Part shown: positions 48,903 to 58,251 of the stretch, piece by piece
Numbering within the stretch: position 1 is the first letter of the stretch
How the letters are laid out: every line of letters begins with the position of its first letter
Source of the DNA: an uncultured Eubacteriales bacterium
Lineage (GTDB): Bacteria > Bacillota > Clostridia > Oscillospirales > Acutalibacteraceae
NCBI GenBank assembly: GCA_902491475.1
Contig: CABUHY010000010.1
Location: forward strand, 1-64,000
Direction of reading: 5' to 3'
Length of the DNA: 64,000 bases
The notes under the pieces: generated by a model
What the model saw: the letters and a program-made list of their open reading frames with translations, nothing else
What the model was told of the DNA's origin: nothing
Databases searched by the model: none
Made by a program: the position numbers and the translations under genes

Positions 48903-49957
48903 AAACTTATCTTGTAACCGGCGGTGCCGGATTTATCGGTTCAAACTTTGTAATCTATATGCTCAACAAGTATGACGATGTTAAAATCATCAATGTTGAC
49001 AAGCTTACATACGCAGGCAACCTTGAGAACCTCAAGAGCGTTGAGAACAACCCCAACTACTCTTTTGTTCAGGCAGACATCTGCGACAGAGAAGCTATTT
49101 CAAAGATTTTCAAAGAGAACGACATTGACTATGTTGTAAACTTTGCAGCTGAAAGCCATGTTGACAGAAGTATCACAAACCCCGAAATCTTTGTTGAGAC
49201 AAATGTTCTCGGTACGGTTAATATGCTTCAGTGCGCTAAGGTTGCATGGCAGACGGGCGACGACGAGTACAAGGACGGCGTTAAGTATCTTCAGGTTTCG
49301 ACCGATGAGGTTTACGGCACACTCGGTGCAGAGGGTTACTTTATGGAGACAACTCCGCTTGACCCCCACAGCCCCTATTCGTCAAGTAAGGCTTCGGCTG
49401 ATATGTTCGTAAAGGCTTTCCACGACACATACAAGTTCCCGATTAACATTACCCGTTGCTCAAACAACTACGGACCTTATCAGTTCCCCGAGAAGCTCAT
49501 TCCGCTTATTATGAACAACACGCTTGCTCATAAAGACCTTCCCGTTTACGGCGACGGTATGCAGGTTCGTGACTGGCTCTATGTTGAGGACCACTGCAAG
49601 GCTATCGATATGGTAATCAGAAACGGTGTTGACGGCGAAGTTTACAATGTCGGCGGACATAACGAGAGACCCAACATCTTTATCGTTAAGACAATTATCG
49701 AATATATCAAGGAAAATGTTGACCCCGAGGTAGGCGAGCATATGATTAAGTATGTTACCGACCGTAAGGGACACGACCGCCGTTACGGTATCGACCCGAC
49801 CAAGATTAAGAACGCTCTCGGCTGGTATCCCGAAACAACATTCGAGGTAGGTATTAAAAAGACACTTAAATGGTATCTTGACAATATGGATTGGGTTAAG
49901 AATGTAACAAGCGGCGCTTACCAGGATTATTATAAAAAGATGTACGGTGATAAATAA
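48899..49957 (+). CDS. rfbB: dTDP-glucose 4,6-dehydratase
   Basis: Second enzyme of the rhamnose pathway, 352 residues, an extended SDR. It has VTGGAGFIGSNFV at the N-terminus, AAESHVDRSI, STDEVYGTL with the active-site Asp-Glu pair, YSSSKASADM with the YxxxK, and TRCSNNYGPYQFPEKLIPL. It overlaps rfbD by 4 bp and rfbC by 1 bp. The order A-D-B-C differs from the more common A-C-B-D or B-D-A-C. Confidence 0.97.
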   Translation: MKTYLVTGGAGFIGSNFVIYMLNKYDDVKIINVDKLTYAGNLENLKSVENNPNYSFVQADICDREAISKIFKENDIDYVVNFAAESHVDRSITNPEIFVETNVLGTVNMLQCAKVAWQTGDDEYKDGVKYLQVSTDEVYGTLGAEGYFMETTPLDPHSPYSSSKASADMFVKAFHDTYKFPINITRCSNNYGPYQFPEKLIPLIMNNTLAHKDLPVYGDGMQVRDWLYVEDHCKAIDMVIRNGVDGEVYNVGGHNERPNIFIVKTIIEYIKENVDPEVGEHMIKYVTDRKGHDRRYGIDPTKIKNALGWYPETTFEVGIKKTLKWYLDNMDWVKNVTSGAYQDYYKKMYGDK

Positions 49958-50520
49958 TGGGAAAGTTTAATTTTATCAAAACTCCGATAAAGGATGTCTA
50001 TGTTATCGAGCCCACGGTTTTCGGCGATAACAGAGGCTATTTTATGGAAACCTATCAGTATGAGGCTTTTAAGGAAGCGGGGCTTGATATGGTTTTCGTT
50101 CAGGACAATCAGTCCAAGTCCAAAAAGGGCGTGTTGAGAGGACTTCATTTCCAGACGCAGAACTCGCAGGGTAAGCTTGTCAGAGTTGTAAGCGGCGAGG
50201 TATTTGATGTTGCGGTCGATTTGAGACGCGACAGCGAGACCTACGGCAAATGGTTCGGCGTAACCCTTTCGGCTGAAAACAAAAAGCAGTTTTACATTCC
50301 CGAGGGCTTTGCTCACGGCTTCCTTGTTCTTTCGGACGAGGCGGAGTTTGTTTACAAATGCACAAGATATTACGACCCCTCTCACGAGGCAGGTCTTATG
50401 TGGAACGACCCCGACATCGGCATTGAGTGGCCTATTACGGAGGATATGGAAATTCTCCTTTCCGAGAAGGATAAGGTTCATCAGTCGTTCAAAGAATTTT
50501 CCGAAAAGAATGTGTTTTAA
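49957..50520 (+). CDS. rfbC: dTDP-4-dehydrorhamnose 3,5-epimerase
   Basis: Cupin-fold epimerase of 187 residues, third step of the pathway. GDNRGYFMETYQ, VLRGLHFQ with the catalytic histidine, VDLRRDSETYGKW and IPEGFAHGFLVLSD with the second conserved histidine block are all present. It shares one nucleotide with the end of rfbB (TAATG), so coupling is likely. The following glycosyltransferase starts 2 nt later. Confidence 0.96.
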   Translation: MGKFNFIKTPIKDVYVIEPTVFGDNRGYFMETYQYEAFKEAGLDMVFVQDNQSKSKKGVLRGLHFQTQNSQGKLVRVVSGEVFDVAVDLRRDSETYGKWFGVTLSAENKKQFYIPEGFAHGFLVLSDEAEFVYKCTRYYDPSHEAGLMWNDPDIGIEWPITEDMEILLSEKDKVHQSFKEFSEKNVF

Positions 50521-50522
50521 TT

Positions 50523-51218
50523 ATGACGGTATCAGTTGCACTTGCCGCATATAACGGCGAAGAATTTATCGAAGAACAAATAAATTCAATATTACCGCAA
50601 CTGTCCGCCGAAGATGAAATTGTCATTTCCCTTGACCCCTCGACGGACGGTACAAGGGAAATGATTTGTTTTATTGCGGAAAAAGACCCGAGAGTAAGGT
50701 TTCTTGACGGACCCGGCAGGGGAGTTATAAAGAATTTTGAGAACGCAATAAGAAACTGTAAAAACGATATTGTTTTCCTTTGCGACCAGGACGATGTATG
50801 GCTTGACAACAAGGTCGAAAGGGTAAAAAAGGCGTTTTGCGACCCGAAAACCGTGCTCGTACTGCACGACGCAAGAGTTGTTGACGGAGACTTGAATACG
50901 GTTGATAATTCGTTCTTTGAGCACAGGAAAACGGGCACGGGAATTGTCAAAAACCTTATAAAAAACACCTATATGGGCTGTTGTATGGCGTTTCGCAGGC
51001 AATGCTGCGAGTATCTTTTGCCGATACCCGAAAACATACCCATGCACGACCAGTGGATAGGCCTTATGTGCGAACGGCACGGAAAAGTCGAAATAATAAA
51101 CGAGCCGCTTATCCTTTACAGGCGGCACGGGAATAATGTTTCGAACGACAGGCACTCGGGTGTTTTCAATATGATTAAATGGAGGGTGCAGATGGTTTCT
51201 GCCCTCTTAAAGAGATAA
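50523..51218 (+). CDS. Family 2 glycosyltransferase
   Basis: A 231-residue GT-A enzyme, probably an alpha- or beta-rhamnosyl- or glucosyltransferase, since it directly follows the rml genes by 2 nt. It opens VSVALAAYNGEEFIEEQINSIL and has the metal-binding CDQDDVWLDNK and the acceptor-side PMHDQWIGLMC block typical of the RfaG/WcaA-like GT2 group. The C-terminus is short, with no membrane helix. The next gene starts 2 nt after the stop; together with the third it forms a set of three transferases. Confidence 0.9.
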   Translation: MTVSVALAAYNGEEFIEEQINSILPQLSAEDEIVISLDPSTDGTREMICFIAEKDPRVRFLDGPGRGVIKNFENAIRNCKNDIVFLCDQDDVWLDNKVERVKKAFCDPKTVLVLHDARVVDGDLNTVDNSFFEHRKTGTGIVKNLIKNTYMGCCMAFRRQCCEYLLPIPENIPMHDQWIGLMCERHGKVEIINEPLILYRRHGNNVSNDRHSGVFNMIKWRVQMVSALLKR

Positions 51219-51220
51219 TT

Positions 51221-51997
51221 ATGAGTATCAGATTTTTTGCCGTAACGGTAATTTACAACAGAAGCTTGCGTGACAGTATTTCGTTTTCGACCCTTAAAGA
51301 CACGGGAGTTGAAATTTTTGTCTGCGACAACAGCACCAAGGATATGGGGAACACCGCTTTTGAGGGCGAAAATGTGCATATCCTTTCAATGGGCGGAAAT
51401 GTCGGACTTTCCAAGGCTTACAACCGTGCGCTTGACGCTCTTGCGGGGAAAAACGGCTATGTCTGTCTGTTTGACGACGACACGGCAGTTCCCGCCGATT
51501 ATTTTTCCCTTATGGAAAAGGAAATCGAAAAAACGGGCGCCGACATTCTTCTTCCGACCGTTTTTGACGGCAGGGGATATATGTCGCCGTGCAAAATTAA
51601 CGGCGTTGTCGCTTCGGCTGTTTCAAGTCTTGACGAATTAACCGCCGAAAACATTTCGGGCATAAACAGCGGTATGGCTGTAAACCTTGAAGTGTTCGGA
51701 AATTACAGATACGACGAAAATTATTTTCTTGACTTTATCGACCACAAATTTTTGTCGGATATGAAAAAACAAAACAGGAAAATCTCGTCGGCACGCTCGG
51801 TTGAGCTCAAACAGAGCTTTTCTGCGAACGATTTCGGAGATGTTGGGGCGGCAAGGCGCAGGTTTTCGATTTTCAAAAAGGACTACTCTCTTTTTTGCAG
51901 GCAGGCAGGCGGGCTTAAAAACCGAATTGTCGGTGCGCTTGTGATTGCAAAAAGATTTATAAATATCAACTTTATCGGGCGTTTGCGCTCAAAGTAA
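51221..51997 (+). CDS. Family 2 glycosyltransferase (rhamnosyltransferase-like)
   Basis: A 258-residue GT2-like enzyme. FAVTVIYNRSLRDS starts the nucleotide-binding fold, GNVGLSKAYNRAL is the second block and CLFDDDTAVPADY contains the DDD metal site, as in RfbF/WsaF-like rhamnosyltransferases. The C-terminal basic region (FKKDYSLFCRQAGG, VIAKRFININF) is likely membrane-associating. Start is set at 51221, because a longer frame overlaps the previous gene by 40 nt. It has only a weak AAAGAG site, which suggests coupling to the preceding gene. Confidence 0.87.
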   Translation: MSIRFFAVTVIYNRSLRDSISFSTLKDTGVEIFVCDNSTKDMGNTAFEGENVHILSMGGNVGLSKAYNRALDALAGKNGYVCLFDDDTAVPADYFSLMEKEIEKTGADILLPTVFDGRGYMSPCKINGVVASAVSSLDELTAENISGINSGMAVNLEVFGNYRYDENYFLDFIDHKFLSDMKKQNRKISSARSVELKQSFSANDFGDVGAARRRFSIFKKDYSLFCRQAGGLKNRIVGALVIAKRFININFIGRLRSK

Positions 51998-52009
51998 GGA
52001 GGTGCGGCG

Positions 52010-52774
52010 ATGGCGGAGCTTTCAGTTTCCGTTGTAACATATAACAACAAATCGGAAATCGGCAGGCTTTTGAAAAGCGTAATCGAATACACAAAATCCG
52101 TTGAATATGAAATAACCGTTGTCGATAACGCATCGCAGGACGGAACGGTCGAATATATAAGGGAAAATTTTCCGACGGTTAAAATAATCGAGACGGGCGA
52201 GAACAGGGGCTTCGGTCATGCACACAACAAAATGCTCGGTGTAAATTCAACCTTCCACGCCGTGCTGAACCCCGATATTGAGCTTAAAAGCGATGTGTTG
52301 GGCGAGTTGGTTTCGTATCTTAAAGCGAATGGGGATGTTGCCCTGGTAACGCCGAAAATCCTCAATCCCGACGGCACACAGCAGTATTTACCCAAGCGCA
52401 GACCGACCTTGAAATATATGGTACTCGGCAGACTTTCAAGGTATATCAAAGCGTTTCAGCCCGTAAGAGACGAATACACAATGAAAGACGCCTCCATGGA
52501 CGCTCCCACGCAGATTGAGTTCTGCACGGGCTGCTTTATGGTAATGCGGACGGAGTTTTTCAAAAAAGTCGGCGGCTTTGACGAGCGATTTTTTATGTAT
52601 CTTGAGGATGTGGATTTGACCGAACGGCTCTCGGCTTACGGAAAGGTTATTTTTTATCCGAATGCCTTTGCGGTGCATAATTGGGAGGGCGGAAGCTCCA
52701 AAAATACGAAACTTATGAAAATCCATATATCGTCAATGTTCAAGTATTTCAAAAAGCGAAAAGAATATAAATGA
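52010..52774 (+). CDS. Family 2 glycosyltransferase (WbbL-like)
   Basis: A 254-residue GT2 enzyme resembling WbbL-type rhamnosyltransferases. SVSVVTYNNKSEIGRLLKSV, VDNASQDGTVEYI, ENRGFGHAHNKML and LNPDIEL (metal site) are followed by FCTGCFMVMRTEFFKKVGGFDERFFMYLEDVDLTERL, the canonical acceptor region. A strong AAGGAGGTG site precedes the ATG. It is the last gene of the operon, and a hairpin terminator starts 3 nt later. Confidence 0.92.
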   Translation: MAELSVSVVTYNNKSEIGRLLKSVIEYTKSVEYEITVVDNASQDGTVEYIRENFPTVKIIETGENRGFGHAHNKMLGVNSTFHAVLNPDIELKSDVLGELVSYLKANGDVALVTPKILNPDGTQQYLPKRRPTLKYMVLGRLSRYIKAFQPVRDEYTMKDASMDAPTQIEFCTGCFMVMRTEFFKKVGGFDERFFMYLEDVDLTERLSAYGKVIFYPNAFAVHNWEGGSSKNTKLMKIHISSMFKYFKKRKEYK

Positions 52775-52776
52775 TA

Positions 52777-52812
52777 AAAATCCCGAATGTGCAAAAGCAT
52801 ATTCGGGATTTT
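52777..52812. terminator. Bidirectional terminator
   Basis: AAAATCCCGAAT (52777-52788) and ATTCGGGATTTT (52801-52812), with an inner GTGC/GCAT extension. It serves the glycosyltransferase operon (plus) and the collagen-like locus (minus), where TTTTTATC follows. Confidence 0.85.
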
Positions 52813-52818
52813 GCTGTT

Positions 52819-54002
52819 TTATTCCGTGGGTACGGTGTAATCCACATCGTATTCGCTCCAACGGATTTGAACCGAGGTTCTTGCTTCGCCGTTTGAAATG
52901 AACGAATTAACCTCGCACAGCGACCAGAGTCCTGTTTCGGGGTCCTGCTGACGGATTTTTATTGTGTGCGATTCCTGCGATTTGATATAAACGGTGTCGT
53001 CAAGTACCGTGCGTGCCGAAACGGTGGTGTTGTCAAAGGACTGCGCCTCGGCAGTGCCCGTGTTGTAAATCGTCGTTCTGCGCATATCCGTGAGGATGGG
53101 AACGGCTGCGTCTTTGGGCGCAATGCTTATTCTCAATGCACCCGAGTTGACCGTCTGATAAGTCAGCACAAGGTTTTTAACGGGAACATTAAGAGTGCTG
53201 TTTGTTGCGGAAATATTTGCGTGATATTCGGTGTACGGTGCAAACAGATTCGGCGTCGTTATATCCTGCTCGGTAGTTTTGAAGTTGAGCTTATAGCTTA
53301 TGGAGTACTTTCGGAAACCGTGATTACGGGCGTTTCGCCTGCGTCGCCTTTTTCTCCCTGAATACCTTGTTCTCCCTGTGCTCCGGTGTCGCCTTTATCG
53401 CCCTTTTAGCCTTGGTCTCCCTTGCCTCCTTTGGGACCCTGAATACCTTGCTCGCCCTGCGCTCCGGTGTCGCCTTTATCGCCTTTTTCGCCTTGATCTC
53501 CCTTATCTCCTTTGGGACCTTGAACACCTTGCTCGCCTTTTTCTCCGACATCGCCTTTGTCGCCCTTTGGACCTTGGATTCCCTGTTCGCCCTGCGGACC
53601 GACTTCGCCCTACAGCCCCTGCTCTCCCGTGGGGCCCTGCTCTCCGACAGGTCCTCGGGGTCCCTGCGGTCCTCTTTCGCCTTTAGGTCCTGCAGGTCCT
53701 TGCGGACCCGAATCTCCTTTAGTACCCGCAGGACCTCTGTCTCCCTTCGGTCCTATCGGTCCGGGGTTGCCTTGAATTCCCTGAAGTCCGATAACTCCCG
53801 GGTCGCCCTTGGGACCCGTGTCTCCGCGGACACCCTGAGGTCCTCTCGGACCCATAGAACCCTGCTCGCCTCTTATTCCCTGCTCGCCCCTCGTACCCTC
53901 TGGACCCATAGGTCCGGGCGGTCCCTGTATGGTAACATACGTTCCGCCCTCGTCGGAACAGCAGTTGCTTTTTGAAGTGTAGTTATTTGAATAGTAATTC
54001 AT
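52819..54002 (-). pseudogene. Broken collagen-like surface protein (BclA/exosporium-like)
   Basis: Read on the minus strand from ATG 54002 (AAGGAGA site), the protein starts MNYYSNNYTSKSNCCSDEGG and then runs into Gly-X-Y collagen triplets, rich in GPQ, GEQ and GDK. The frame is interrupted by TAG at 53610-53612 (after GEQGL; a CAG change is likely) and by TAA at 53406-53408 (where the parallel repeat has GAA, Glu). A frameshift lies between about 53300 and 53340, after which a second frame continues with YSISYKLNFKTTEQD and a 116-residue beta-rich C-terminal domain to 52819. The 1184-nt length is not a multiple of three. The intact product would be about 395 residues. Sequencing error is not excluded. 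Confidence 0.82.
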
Positions 54003-54080
54003 ATACCGTCTCTCCTTAGGTTTTGTTCTATACCATAATATACAGAAACCAATGGCTTGCACAAAGGGCAAAAGACGGAA

Positions 54081-54113
54081 TAAAAAAATCCCTGCCGCAC
54101 CGAAGCACGGCAG
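54081..54113 (-). terminator. Terminator of the CapD-like gene
   Basis: On the minus strand, CTGCCGTGC, loop TTCG, GTGCGGCAG (plus 54092-54113), with two G-U pairs, followed by seven T. A UUCG tetraloop caps the stem. Confidence 0.85.
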
Positions 54114-54134
54114 AGAAGCTTTGTTATATATTTG

Positions 54135-56048
54135 TTATCCCTCTTTGAAATTCGGAACAAGCTCTTTGAGGAAATTTCTTGCGTCCGACGGATTCATTGT
54201 GGGAATTGCGTTTATGTGTTCGATAAGTACATCGTCATCAAAATCGGTGGGAGCGGTAATGAAAATCTTGTTGTTTTCCGTCTTTCTCATACCGTCCTTT
54301 TCGCTCGGCAAAATCAGCTCTTCATACAGCTTTTCGCCCGGGCGCAGACCCGTGAACTGAATGTCAATATCAACATACGGTTCAAAGCCCGAGAGCTTGA
54401 TAAGCTTTTCCGCAAGCGAAACAATCTTGACGGGTTCGCCCATATCGAGCACGAATATTTCGCCGCCCTTTGCGAGACCGCCTGCCTGAACAACAAGCTG
54501 TGCCGCCTCGGGAATGGTCATAAAGTACCTTGTTATGTCGGGGTGTGTAACCGTAAGCGGACCGCCCTTTTTAAGCTGTTCTTTGAAAAGCGGGATAACG
54601 CTTCCGTTTGAGCCGAGGACATTACCGAAACGCACTGCGGCAAACTTTGTATGCTTTGAAACCTTTGAAAAATGCTGGATTATAAGCTCACAGCACCTCT
54701 TTGTCGCACCCATGACATTTGTCGGGTTTACCGCCTTGTCGGTCGAAAGAAGCACGAAATTGTCAACGCCGTATTCGTCGGCACATTTTGCGGTGTTATA
54801 GGTTCCGAGAACATTGTTTTTTATCGCTTCATAGGGGCTGTCCTCCATAAGAGGAACATGCTTGTGAGCCGCCGCATGGAAAACCGAGGACGGATGAAAC
54901 TCTTCAAACACTTCTTTGAGACGGGCATATTCCCTGACGGAGCCTATGCGTATCTCAATTTTCGGGTTGCCGAAATAGTGAAGGTCAAGCGAATTTTTAA
55001 GCGCATATGCGTTGTTTTCATAGATGTCGAAAATCACGATTTTTTCGGGATTGTAGCGTGCTATCTGCCTGCAAAGCTCCGAGCCGATGCTTCCGCCGCC
55101 GCCCGTTACGAGAACCGTCCTGTCCGTAACATATTTGCAGACATCGGGGTTGAGCTTTATTTCGGGGCGTGAGAGCAGGTCGAGAATATCAACCGAACGC
55201 ATTTCCTTGTAGGAAACCTCGGAGTTCTCAAGGTCGGCAATGTCGGGCGCTATCTTAACGGAAAGACCCGTCTTTATTGCGTAGTCGAGTATTTCACGCT
55301 TCCTGCCGTCGGCTATGGACGGAATACAGAATATTATCTCGTCAATCGAATAGTTGGCGCATACCTTTTCTATATCGTCGCAGGTTCCGACAACTGGCGT
55401 GCCGTTTACCAAAAGTCCGAGCTTTGACTTGTCGTCGTCAACAATGGCTACGGGGTTGCCGAACTTGTATGAGTTTTTCTGGAAATCCCTTACAAGGCTT
55501 GTGCCTGCTTCGCCTGCGCCGATTATAAGAATCTGTTTAAGTTCCGATAAATGCTGCTTTCTGTTATGCTCGTGCTTGAGCATAAGATACGAGCGTGAAG
55601 CAAGCCTTATCGCAAGGCAGAGCACCATTATTATAAGCATACTTTCGATGTATACCGTTCTCGGAAGCACATTGAAGTAAAGTTTCGTGACTGTTCCGTC
55701 GGCAAGCAACTGCTTGTTTGCTTTCATAAGCACATAGTCGCATACCCATACTCCGCAGGTTCCGACAGCGGTCGAAAGGAAGTATTTGAACATTTCGGAA
55801 AGTCCCGCATATTTCCACGCCATATGATAAATCTGAAATGCCGCATAAGACAGAATATATACAAGCGTGACATAAGGTATTCTCAGCGCAAGCTGTTTTA
55901 CAAGCGATGAATCGGGAATGAAAATCCAATATGTAACCGTTGTCGCAAAGTAAATGAGGTTTACTATAAAAATATCCGCAAGAAGAAATACGGAGTTTTT
56001 CTTACCGAGTCTTTTTATGCCGATTTTTTTCGGCTCTCCTGTTTTCAA
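54135..56048 (-). CDS. CapD/FlaA1-like nucleotide-sugar dehydratase, membrane-bound
   Basis: A 637-residue inner-membrane enzyme of the WbpM/CapD/PglF group, which converts UDP-GlcNAc to a 4-keto-6-deoxy sugar for surface glycans. Four membrane helices (about 20-140) precede a CoA-binding-like Rossmann domain (about 150-270, IIGAGEAGTSLVRDF) and the SDR domain (about 290-600) with VTGGGGSIGSELCRQI, STDKAVNPTNVMGATKR (MxxxK in place of YxxxK, as expected) and FTGLRPGEKLYEEL. Start is TTG at 56048 after AGGGGG; the upstream ATG at 56105 lies within the promoter, so it is unlikely to be used. It is monocistronic. It may feed one of the polysaccharide loci in this window. Confidence 0.92.
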   Translation of the reverse strand: MKTGEPKKIGIKRLGKKNSVFLLADIFIVNLIYFATTVTYWIFIPDSSLVKQLALRIPYVTLVYILSYAAFQIYHMAWKYAGLSEMFKYFLSTAVGTCGVWVCDYVLMKANKQLLADGTVTKLYFNVLPRTVYIESMLIIMVLCLAIRLASRSYLMLKHEHNRKQHLSELKQILIIGAGEAGTSLVRDFQKNSYKFGNPVAIVDDDKSKLGLLVNGTPVVGTCDDIEKVCANYSIDEIIFCIPSIADGRKREILDYAIKTGLSVKIAPDIADLENSEVSYKEMRSVDILDLLSRPEIKLNPDVCKYVTDRTVLVTGGGGSIGSELCRQIARYNPEKIVIFDIYENNAYALKNSLDLHYFGNPKIEIRIGSVREYARLKEVFEEFHPSSVFHAAAHKHVPLMEDSPYEAIKNNVLGTYNTAKCADEYGVDNFVLLSTDKAVNPTNVMGATKRCCELIIQHFSKVSKHTKFAAVRFGNVLGSNGSVIPLFKEQLKKGGPLTVTHPDITRYFMTIPEAAQLVVQAGGLAKGGEIFVLDMGEPVKIVSLAEKLIKLSGFEPYVDIDIQFTGLRPGEKLYEELILPSEKDGMRKTENNKIFITAPTDFDDDVLIEHINAIPTMNPSDARNFLKELVPNFKEG

Positions 56049-56092
56049 AAAATTTCCCCCTAAATCGTAAAGAGTAAGCACATATATAAAAT

Positions 56093-56121
56093 ATTTTACT
56101 ATCAAATAACATTCGTGTCAA
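56093..56121 (-). promoter_or_regulatory. Promoter of the CapD-like gene
   Basis: On the minus strand, TTGACA (56116-56121), 17 bp, TAAAAT (56093-56098). Transcription would begin near 56086, downstream of the ATG at 56105. Confidence 0.75.
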
Positions 56122-56145
56122 TTCGTAAAATAATATAAATTTATA

Positions 56146-56174
56146 TTGAAACAATACAATTAAAATGCTAAAAT
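56146..56174 (+). promoter_or_regulatory. Promoter of the recJ-rel operon
   Basis: TTGAAA at 56146-56151, a 17-bp spacer ending TGC and TAAAAT at 56169-56174. Confidence 0.7.
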
Positions 56175-56214
56175 AAAAAGGTTAGAAGATTATATTCCCG
56201 GAGGCGTAAAAAAG

Positions 56215-58251
56215 TTGTCAAAATATCGGTGGAAAACTTCACAGACCGACAAGGACGCTGCGGCTGCTGTCTCGGAAGAGTTCAGCCTTGAACCGTTGGC
56301 GGCGTTGCTCCTTGCGTCAAGGGGTATGACAGACTCCGAGGAAATCGAAAATTTCCTCTTTGCCGACAGCCTTTTCAGAGACCCGTTTGAAATTGAGGAT
56401 ATGGACAGGGCTGTCGAAAGAATAGGCGCGGCGGTTGACTCGGGCGAGAAAATTATGATTTTCGGCGACTATGACGCCGACGGCGTTACCTCGACCACGC
56501 TTTTGTACCTGTATCTTCGTGAGCAGGGGGCGGATGTCGGCTATTATATTCCCGACAGGGTGTCCGAGGGCTACGGCATTTCCTGCGAGGCTGTAAGGAG
56601 ATTTTCGGAAAACGGTACAAAGCTTATTATTACCGTCGATAACGGTATCTCCGCAGTTGAGGAAACAAGGCTTGCAAAAGAGCTCGGTATGGATGTTGTC
56701 ATAACCGACCATCATAAGGTGGGCGAGGTGCTTCCCGAGGCGGTTGCGGTTGTAAATCCCCATCGTGCGGACAGCGAATGCGAATTCCGTGAATATGCGG
56801 GCGTGGGCGTTGTGTTCAAGCTTGTCTGCGCTCTTGAGGGCGACAGCGATACAATATGTGAAAAATATGCGGACCTTGCCGCAATCGGCACGCTTGCCGA
56901 TGTTGTGCCCGTCGTTGACGAGAACAGAATAATCGTAAAAAAAGGCGTTGAGCAGTTAAAGCACTCGCACAGATACGGTATAGAGGCGCTTAAAGCCGTT
57001 TCGGGAACGGACAAAAGGGCGGTCAGCGCAACTTCGATAGCTTTCGGCATAGCACCGAGGATAAATGCCGCAGGCAGAATGAAATCAGCCAAGACGGCGG
57101 TTGAACTTCTCTTGTGCGACTCGGCGGAAAAGGCGCAGGCTGTTGCACAGGAGATAGATACCGCAAACAGGGAAAGGCAGACGGTGGAAACCGAGACGGC
57201 AATGCAGGCTATTGAACTTATCGAATCGGATGACCGTATAAAATATGCCCCGATAATCGTTGTGTCGGGCGAGAATTGGCACCAAGGCGTAATCGGAATA
57301 GTTGCTTCAAGGCTTGTTTCAAGATACGGCAAGCCCGCAATCGTCATTTCGACCGACGGCGAAACGGGAAAGGGCTCCTGCAGAAGCATTGAGGGATTTT
57401 CCATTTACGACGCACTTTCATCGGTAAACGGTATGCTTAACCATTTCGGCGGTCACACTCTTGCGGCAGGCTTCGGAATAAATTCAAAGGACATAGATGA
57501 ATTTCGTCTAAAGCTTTGCGAATACGCACGCAGCGTTTCAATGCCTTATCCCGAGCTCGGAATTGACCTTACGATAAAGCCGTCGCTTATATCAAATCAG
57601 CTTCTGGATGTGCTTTCAATGTTTGAGCCGTTCGGAGCGGATAACCCTCAACCGTGCTTTGCTATGAAAAATGCGGTTTTGAAGTCAGTCCGCCCCGTGG
57701 GCGAGGGCAAGCACCTGCGGCTTACCTTTGAAAAGGACTCAAGGGAAATCGGTGCGATAATGTTTTCACAGACGGCAAAGGACTTCCAATACGAGACGGG
57801 AGACCTTGTAAACATAGCGTTCAGGGTCGAGAGAAACGAGTTCAGAGGGGAAGTTAAGCCCGCAGTACAGATAGTCGATATAGCGTTTGCGGACTCGGAT
57901 TTTGACATTTACAACGCCTCACGCAGGGTTTACGAAAAATTCAGGGGAGGGGCGGAGCTTTCGGAAAAGGAAATAAAGCTTTTGACCCCCGACAGAGCGT
58001 TCTTTGCGAGCGTTTATAAATTTCTTAAAGCTAAAAACGGATTTTCATACGGTGCCGAGGCGTTTTGCCACCGTGCGAGATGTCCGTACAAGTATGCCGC
58101 AAAGGTGCTTGTAACCCTTGATGTTATGGAGGAATTGGGGCTTATCGGACGGGAAGCGGAGAAGATAACTCTTTTGCCGACCTCGGGAAAGGTAGAGCTT
58201 ACTTCCTCGGCTATACTTAAAAAACTTACCCAAAAGGAGATGAGCGTATGA
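56215..58251 (+). CDS. recJ: Single-stranded-DNA exonuclease RecJ
   Basis: A cytosolic 5'-3' exonuclease of 678 residues for recombination and repair. The DHH domain has FGDYDADGVTSTT, ITVDNGIS, the DHH signature VITDHHK and AAIGTLADVVPV. The DHHA1 domain carries HFGGHTLAAGFGI, and the OB domain follows. An extra C-terminal region of about 100 residues (SEKEIKLLTPDRAFFASVYKF onward) ends in a winged-helix-like segment, as in many Clostridia. The start is TTG with a GGAGG site 9 nt upstream. It overlaps rel by 4 nt. Confidence 0.94.
   Translation: MSKYRWKTSQTDKDAAAAVSEEFSLEPLAALLLASRGMTDSEEIENFLFADSLFRDPFEIEDMDRAVERIGAAVDSGEKIMIFGDYDADGVTSTTLLYLYLREQGADVGYYIPDRVSEGYGISCEAVRRFSENGTKLIITVDNGISAVEETRLAKELGMDVVITDHHKVGEVLPEAVAVVNPHRADSECEFREYAGVGVVFKLVCALEGDSDTICEKYADLAAIGTLADVVPVVDENRIIVKKGVEQLKHSHRYGIEALKAVSGTDKRAVSATSIAFGIAPRINAAGRMKSAKTAVELLLCDSAEKAQAVAQEIDTANRERQTVETETAMQAIELIESDDRIKYAPIIVVSGENWHQGVIGIVASRLVSRYGKPAIVISTDGETGKGSCRSIEGFSIYDALSSVNGMLNHFGGHTLAAGFGINSKDIDEFRLKLCEYARSVSMPYPELGIDLTIKPSLISNQLLDVLSMFEPFGADNPQPCFAMKNAVLKSVRPVGEGKHLRLTFEKDSREIGAIMFSQTAKDFQYETGDLVNIAFRVERNEFRGEVKPAVQIVDIAFADSDFDIYNASRRVYEKFRGGAELSEKEIKLLTPDRAFFASVYKFLKAKNGFSYGAEAFCHRARCPYKYAAKVLVTLDVMEELGLIGREAEKITLLPTSGKVELTSSAILKKLTQKEMSV

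Noticed and set aside
53367..53975. Plus-strand open frame of 202 codons across the collagen region
   Set aside because: Low-complexity reverse of the Gly-X-Y repeats; the minus strand has the collagen register and start signals.
56049..56105. ATG start at 56105 for the CapD-like protein
   Set aside because: The -10 box at 56093-56098 lies downstream of this ATG, so it would not be transcribed; the TTG at 56048 has an AGGGGG site.
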